Origin: Bacteroidales bacterium
Lineage (GTDB): Bacteria; Bacteroidota; Bacteroidia; Bacteroidales; JALTDM01
Length of the DNA: 10,213 nt
Reading direction: 5' to 3'
Assembly (NCBI GenBank): GCA_027074135.1
Contig: JALTDM010000124.1
Span: 1 to 10,213 of the forward strand
Positions within the stretch are counted from its first letter, which is position 1. Each line of letters starts with the position of its first letter. This document shows positions 7,188 to 10,213 of this stretch, in pieces. Under the pieces are notes generated by a model, which worked only from the letters and a program-made list of their open reading frames with translations, made no database searches and had not been told where the DNA came from. Made by a program: the position numbers and the translations under genes.

Positions 7188-7811
7188 CTAGCGACCAAAT
7201 AAAAAGCCCAAACCAATCGATATGCCATGTGGTGCCAACAAGTACAACAAAAATATACTCTCGTTTGAAGGATAATAGTCACCACAAATCGTCATTAAAT
7301 TCTTATGAAATAATTTGTTTAACAAATAAGTATAACCGACTTCAAAAAAGATTCTATTTTTCACTCTGCCAACCCTCCAATCTTTACCTACAACAATTTG
7401 CCCTGCATGAGCTGCGTGCATTTGAACAGCATATGTTCTCATATACCCCTGATTGTCTTTTAATTGAATACTATCAATTCTCATTCCCGCCGCAAAAATA
7501 TACGCCATTCTAAAGTAGAACTTATTTACATAACAACTGTGAAAAGAAAAACCTGCACCTGTTTTCACACCCCAACTACTCAGTCCTACTCCCAAATCAA
7601 TGGCCATTCCTTTGTAAAAAAAATATTCTGCATTCAAACCTATAAACCCGGACAGATTATTTATTCCTGATGAACCGCCTAAAGAAGCCTGAATTATGCC
7701 AATCTTCTTAGATGAATCCTCACCTGTTTTGTAATCTTGAATGTATTCCTGTGAAAAAAGAAAAAAAGTTGAAGAGAGAAAAAAAAATACCAGAAATATT
7801 ATTTTATTCAT
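7188..7811 (-). CDS. Unidentified exported protein, probably a small outer-membrane beta-barrel
   Basis: A 207-residue protein I cannot assign to a named family. Residues 1-20 form a clear signal peptide (NKIIFLVFFFLSSTFFLFS, with Q21 next) and there is no lipobox Cys. The mature part has alternating stretches typical of barrel strands: FIGLNAEYFFYKGMAIDLGVGL, KTGAGFSFHSCYVNKFYFRMAYIFAAG and RIFFEVGYTYLL, with GISIGLGFLFGR at the very end. The length fits a barrel of about 8 strands. Its ATG begins one base after the tonB stop, so translation is probably coupled and it is the last gene of the exbB-exbD-tonB operon. This suggests, without proving, an envelope role linked to that system. It could instead be a periplasmic protein. 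Confidence 0.7.
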   Translation of the reverse strand: MNKIIFLVFFFLSSTFFLFSQEYIQDYKTGEDSSKKIGIIQASLGGSSGINNLSGFIGLNAEYFFYKGMAIDLGVGLSSWGVKTGAGFSFHSCYVNKFYFRMAYIFAAGMRIDSIQLKDNQGYMRTYAVQMHAAHAGQIVVGKDWRVGRVKNRIFFEVGYTYLLNKLFHKNLMTICGDYYPSNESIFLLYLLAPHGISIGLGFLFGR

Positions 7812-7812
7812 A

Positions 7813-8580
7813 CTACCTCAGCTTAAATTCATAAGTAATATAACCTTGCTGCTTGATAGAATAAATATCTTTGGTGAATTTTGTTTTGTAGGCGGCGGCA
7901 ATTGCAGCATTTATCAAATCGGGGTCGGAAGCCGTAGAGCCCGGTGCCAATGTTGCCGAGATTACATTTCCGTCACTGTCCACTATTATTTTCAGTTTAA
8001 CTTTTCCTTCAACATTTTTGGGAGGATACTGGGGAGGTGTCAGTTTTACGGCACTTCTGCCTTTCAAACTGTAAGTGATACCTTTTATACCCCTTCCCAA
8101 ATCAACATTTCCCGTTCCGTTCACATCACCGTCTTTTGATCCTTCATTGCCTGTTCCTTCCGAGTTTCCTTGTGTTGTAGAATTTGAATTGTAATTTGAA
8201 GGGAAAAGTGAATTTTGGTCTATTTGCGGCTCTTGTTTTTTTTCAGGTTGTTCCTTTTGTTTTACCTGTTTTTCTTCCGGCTTTTTTTCTTTCTTTTCAA
8301 CAGGTTTGGTCTCTTCTTCTATAGCCGGGGCATCTTGATAATCTTGTGTTAAATTTTGTGGAGTTTCTTCAGGCTGTGGCTCAGGTTCCGACTTTTCCAT
8401 AGTAGGTTCTTGGACACCTGCACCTTCGGTTTCATCTCCGAAATTTATTAAAATACCGTCAGGATCAGGATATGGAGGAGGAGATGGTTTAAAAGCCAAC
8501 ATCATCATCAAGGCAATAATTAGCCCATGAAAAATCAAAGTTCCTAAAACACCATATATTTTCTTATCTTCTTTTGCCAT
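7813..8580 (-). CDS. tonB: Energy transducer TonB
   Basis: A 255-residue inner-membrane-anchored protein that carries energy from ExbB/ExbD across the periplasm to outer-membrane receptors. A single membrane helix (about 9-29) contains H18 four residues after T14, resembling the SxxxH motif by which TonB helices engage ExbB/ExbD, with Thr for Ser. A long periplasmic linker follows. Residues 32-122 are rich in Pro, Glu, Lys and Gln; residues 126-165 are rich in Gly, Asn and Ser. The C-terminal domain (about 170-255) has LKGRSAVKLTPPQYP, then GKVKLKIIVDSDGNVISA and the final GYITYEFKLR, as in Bacteroidota TonB proteins. The start codon overlaps the exbD stop by one base (TAATG). A TolA/TonB-like role in another envelope process cannot be excluded. 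Confidence 0.9.
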   Translation of the reverse strand: MAKEDKKIYGVLGTLIFHGLIIALMMMLAFKPSPPPYPDPDGILINFGDETEGAGVQEPTMEKSEPEPQPEETPQNLTQDYQDAPAIEEETKPVEKKEKKPEEKQVKQKEQPEKKQEPQIDQNSLFPSNYNSNSTTQGNSEGTGNEGSKDGDVNGTGNVDLGRGIKGITYSLKGRSAVKLTPPQYPPKNVEGKVKLKIIVDSDGNVISATLAPGSTASDPDLINAAIAAAYKTKFTKDIYSIKQQGYITYEFKLR

Positions 8581-8972
8581 TATTTCGGACTTGTAGCAAG
8601 TATCACTTTATATCTGTTTCGTCGTGCAATTTCCATAACCTTTACTACCCAATCCACCGACACATCTTTTTCTGCATGCAAAGAAATAACCGGTTCTTTA
8701 ACCCCTTTCAATTTTTCTTTAAGTATTGGCTCTATTTGATTAAAATCAACCACTTGCTTATCTACAGCAAAAATCAAATTGTCGGTAATAGAAACTGTTA
8801 CCTGAGGATGTCGGGTTGTTTGTGCTGAACTCTTAGGTAACACCAAATCAAGTGCATTAGGAGAAATCAATGTGGAAGTTATCATAAAAAATATAAGCAG
8901 CAAAAACACCAAGTCTGTCATTGACGACATATTGAAGCTTGCACTTATTTTATTATTTGTTTTTAGCGCCAT
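8580..8972 (-). CDS. exbD: Biopolymer transport protein ExbD/TolR
   Basis: A 130-residue protein with a short cytoplasmic N-terminus, one membrane helix (about 18-37) and a periplasmic domain (about 45-130). D20 in SSMTDLVFLLLIFFM is at the place of the membrane Asp that carries protons in ExbD and TolR. ISLHAEKDVSVDWVVKVMEIA (95-115) is the conserved periplasmic block. It would sit inside the ExbB pentamer and couple proton flow to TonB. The gene lies 11 nt after exbB and its stop overlaps the tonB start. The neighbouring tonB favours ExbD over TolR. Confidence 0.93.
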   Translation of the reverse strand: MALKTNNKISASFNMSSMTDLVFLLLIFFMITSTLISPNALDLVLPKSSAQTTRHPQVTVSITDNLIFAVDKQVVDFNQIEPILKEKLKGVKEPVISLHAEKDVSVDWVVKVMEIARRNRYKVILATSPK

Positions 8973-8983
8973 AACTTTGTTTT

Positions 8984-9691
8984 TTATTCAGCCGGAGCAT
9001 TCAATAAATCCATAAACTCTATAGTGGCTGCTTCCATTTGGTGAACAACCTTTTCAACTTTTGCCACAAGGAAATTATAAGCCAAATAAGCGAGAATACC
9101 GACAGTAAGACCTGCAACAGTGGTTACCATAGCAGTATAAATACCATTAGATAACACTTGTACGCTAATATTACCGCCTTCTACATTTGCCATATCATAA
9201 AATGCCCGTATCATACCGAGAACAGTGCCCAAAAATCCAAGCATTGGTGCCACACCCGCAGTAGTTGCCAAGCCCGGCAACCCTTTTTCCAGATTAGCAA
9301 TTTCCAAAGCTCCGACATTTTCTATTGCGGCATTTATGTCATTAACAGGTTTCCCCAAACGCAAAATACCTTTTTTAATCATTCTTGCAATAGGATGATC
9401 GTAAGTGTCACAATATTTTATAGCTTCTTCTATTTTACCTTCTTTTATATAATCTTTTATTTTTTCCATAAAATGATCGTCATTCTTGCTTACTTTACTT
9501 ATTACCAAAAGCCTTTCTACAAAAATGTAAACAGCCCAAATAGAAAACAATAATATCGGCACCATCATCCAGCCGCCTTTCAAGGTCATATCCCAAAAAG
9601 ACAATCCGTTAGTAACATTATTAGTTTGTTCGGCAATTTGAGAAACTGTTTGTACCGTATCTTTTACAACATTTATTTGCAATAAAACCAT
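8984..9691 (-). CDS. exbB: MotA/TolQ/ExbB proton channel family protein (ExbB)
   Basis: A 235-residue inner-membrane protein forming the proton channel with ExbD. A mostly polar N-terminus (1-35) precedes helix 1 (about 41-64, ending in VERLLVI). A cytoplasmic helical region follows (70-135). Helix 2 (about 141-163) carries the family motif LGFLGTVLGM at 151-160, and helix 3 (about 184-208) carries AMVTTVAGLTVGI. T156 and T190/T191 correspond to the polar residues lining the channel in ExbB/TolQ. It is the first gene of the operon. It lies downstream of the HU terminator, with about 65 nt for its own promoter. The only -7-like site there is TAATTTAG (9715-9708), one mismatch from TAnnTTTG, with no matching -33, so the promoter is unsure. 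Confidence 0.94.
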   Translation of the reverse strand: MVLLQINVVKDTVQTVSQIAEQTNNVTNGLSFWDMTLKGGWMMVPILLFSIWAVYIFVERLLVISKVSKNDDHFMEKIKDYIKEGKIEEAIKYCDTYDHPIARMIKKGILRLGKPVNDINAAIENVGALEIANLEKGLPGLATTAGVAPMLGFLGTVLGMIRAFYDMANVEGGNISVQVLSNGIYTAMVTTVAGLTVGILAYLAYNFLVAKVEKVVHQMEAATIEFMDLLNAPAE

Positions 9692-9750
9692 AACTGAAAA
9701 TTTTGCACTAAATTACAATTTTTCTACCAATATATCTACTATTAAGAATA

Positions 9751-9784
9751 AAAAAACGGCTCATTCTTAATTTAGAACGAGCCG
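9751..9784 (-). terminator. Rho-independent terminator of the HU gene
   Basis: CGGCTC (9757-9762) pairs with GAGCCG (9779-9784). After one A/C mismatch the stem continues with TTCT (9764-9767) and AGAA (9774-9777) around the loop TAATTT. On the minus strand it is followed by six T's (9756-9751). It begins 26 nt after the HU stop. Confidence 0.88.
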
Positions 9785-9810
9785 CTTCAATAATAATTGT
9801 TCAAACAAAA

Positions 9811-10083
9811 TTATTCAACTGCTTTTTTAAGTTCAGCACCAGCTTTAAACTTAACAACATTTTTGTCTTTTACTTCAATCATTTCACCAGTACGAGGATT
9901 TCTAACTTGTCCACCTTTTTTGAGTCTTACGGAAAAAGTTCCAAATCCGATCAATACTACTTTATCACCTTTTTTGAGAGCATCAGTTGTGGATTCAATC
10001 ATTGCATCAAGAGCTTCTTTAGCTTTAGCTTTGCTCAAACCGGTTGTTTCATGGATTGCATTTACCAAATCAGTTTTGTTCAT
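9811..10083 (-). CDS. hup: HU-family DNA-binding protein
   Basis: A 90-residue nucleoid protein of the HU/IHF family; it bends DNA as a dimer without strong sequence preference. The N-terminal helix pair (MNKTDLVNAIHETTGLSKAKAKEALDAM) is standard. IGFGTFSVRLKKGGQ (45-59) leads into the beta arm, and RNPRTGEMIEV (61-71) carries the intercalating Pro63. VVKFKAGAELKKAV forms the C-terminal helix. The length equals that of the E. coli HU subunits. It is HU rather than IHF by its overall sequence, though the two are close. It is a single gene with its own consensus promoter and terminator. Confidence 0.95.
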   Translation of the reverse strand: MNKTDLVNAIHETTGLSKAKAKEALDAMIESTTDALKKGDKVVLIGFGTFSVRLKKGGQVRNPRTGEMIEVKDKNVVKFKAGAELKKAVE

Positions 10084-10112
10084 AATTACTTAATTTTTAG
10101 GTTATCTCAATG

Positions 10113-10145
10113 CAAATGTAAATCAAAAAAAATAAACCCACCAAA
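10113..10145 (-). promoter_or_regulatory. Consensus Bacteroidota promoter of the HU gene
   Basis: On the minus strand TTTG (10145-10142) is followed after 21 nt by TACATTTG (10120-10113), matching both the -33 TTTG and the -7 TAnnTTTG of Bacteroidota promoters. The expected start of transcription is near 10107, giving a leader of about 24 nt before the ATG. It is the best-formed promoter in the window. Confidence 0.75.
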
Positions 10146-10148
10146 CTT

Positions 10149-10213
10149 TTTATATAAATTTTTTATTTTTTTTATAAAAAAAAGTAATTTATTTAATAAT
10201 AAACAATTAATAT
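10149..10213. other. Extremely AT-rich intergenic tract upstream of the HU gene
   Basis: In 65 bases only one G and one C are present, with A- and T-tracts in both phases. It lies just upstream of the HU promoter and could act as an UP-like or bent-DNA element. No gene or repeat unit is seen. Confidence 0.5.

Overview
The window reads as a chromosomal segment of an AT-rich member of the Bacteroidota. Four things support this. Several genes are preceded by the phylum's -7 promoter element TAnnTTTG. There is a secreted protein built of SBBP, PKD and SprB-like modules. The TonB has the C-terminal domain typical of the phylum. The ribosomal and chaperonin proteins fit. I cannot place it below phylum with confidence. 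There is no sign of a plasmid, phage, IS element, CRISPR array, rRNA or tRNA.

Layout. Positions 1-3034 (minus) hold the first 1011 codons of a very large secreted protein whose 3' end lies outside the window. It has a signal peptide, an N-terminal domain, about seven beta-propeller-like SBBP repeats, a Cys cluster, a PKD domain and two SprB-like repeats. Positions 3035-3173 are a divergent promoter region. groES and groEL (3174-5111, plus) follow and end at a strong bidirectional terminator (5130-5164). Facing them is an AI-2E-family membrane protein (5207-6319, minus). Next come rplU-rpmA (7045-6447, minus), with their own promoter and terminator. Then comes an exbB-exbD-tonB-small outer-membrane-protein operon (9691-7188, minus) whose genes overlap or nearly touch. 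An HU-family DNA-binding protein (10083-9811, minus) closes the window, with a well-formed promoter and terminator. The last 65 bases are almost pure A/T.

How the parts work together. Most of the window is housekeeping: protein folding (GroES/GroEL), 50S subunit proteins (L21/L27) and nucleoid structure (HU). The envelope genes are the accessory part. ExbB and ExbD would form the inner-membrane proton channel that energises TonB, and the barrel-like protein encoded 1 nt after tonB is a candidate partner or dependent of that machine. The large modular protein is probably exported by the type IX system and acts at the cell surface or outside the cell, but its C-terminal sorting domain is not in view.

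I see no clearly new system. The items most worth a second look are the architecture of the partial giant protein, the unidentified protein coupled to tonB, and the unusual N-terminal segment of GroES.
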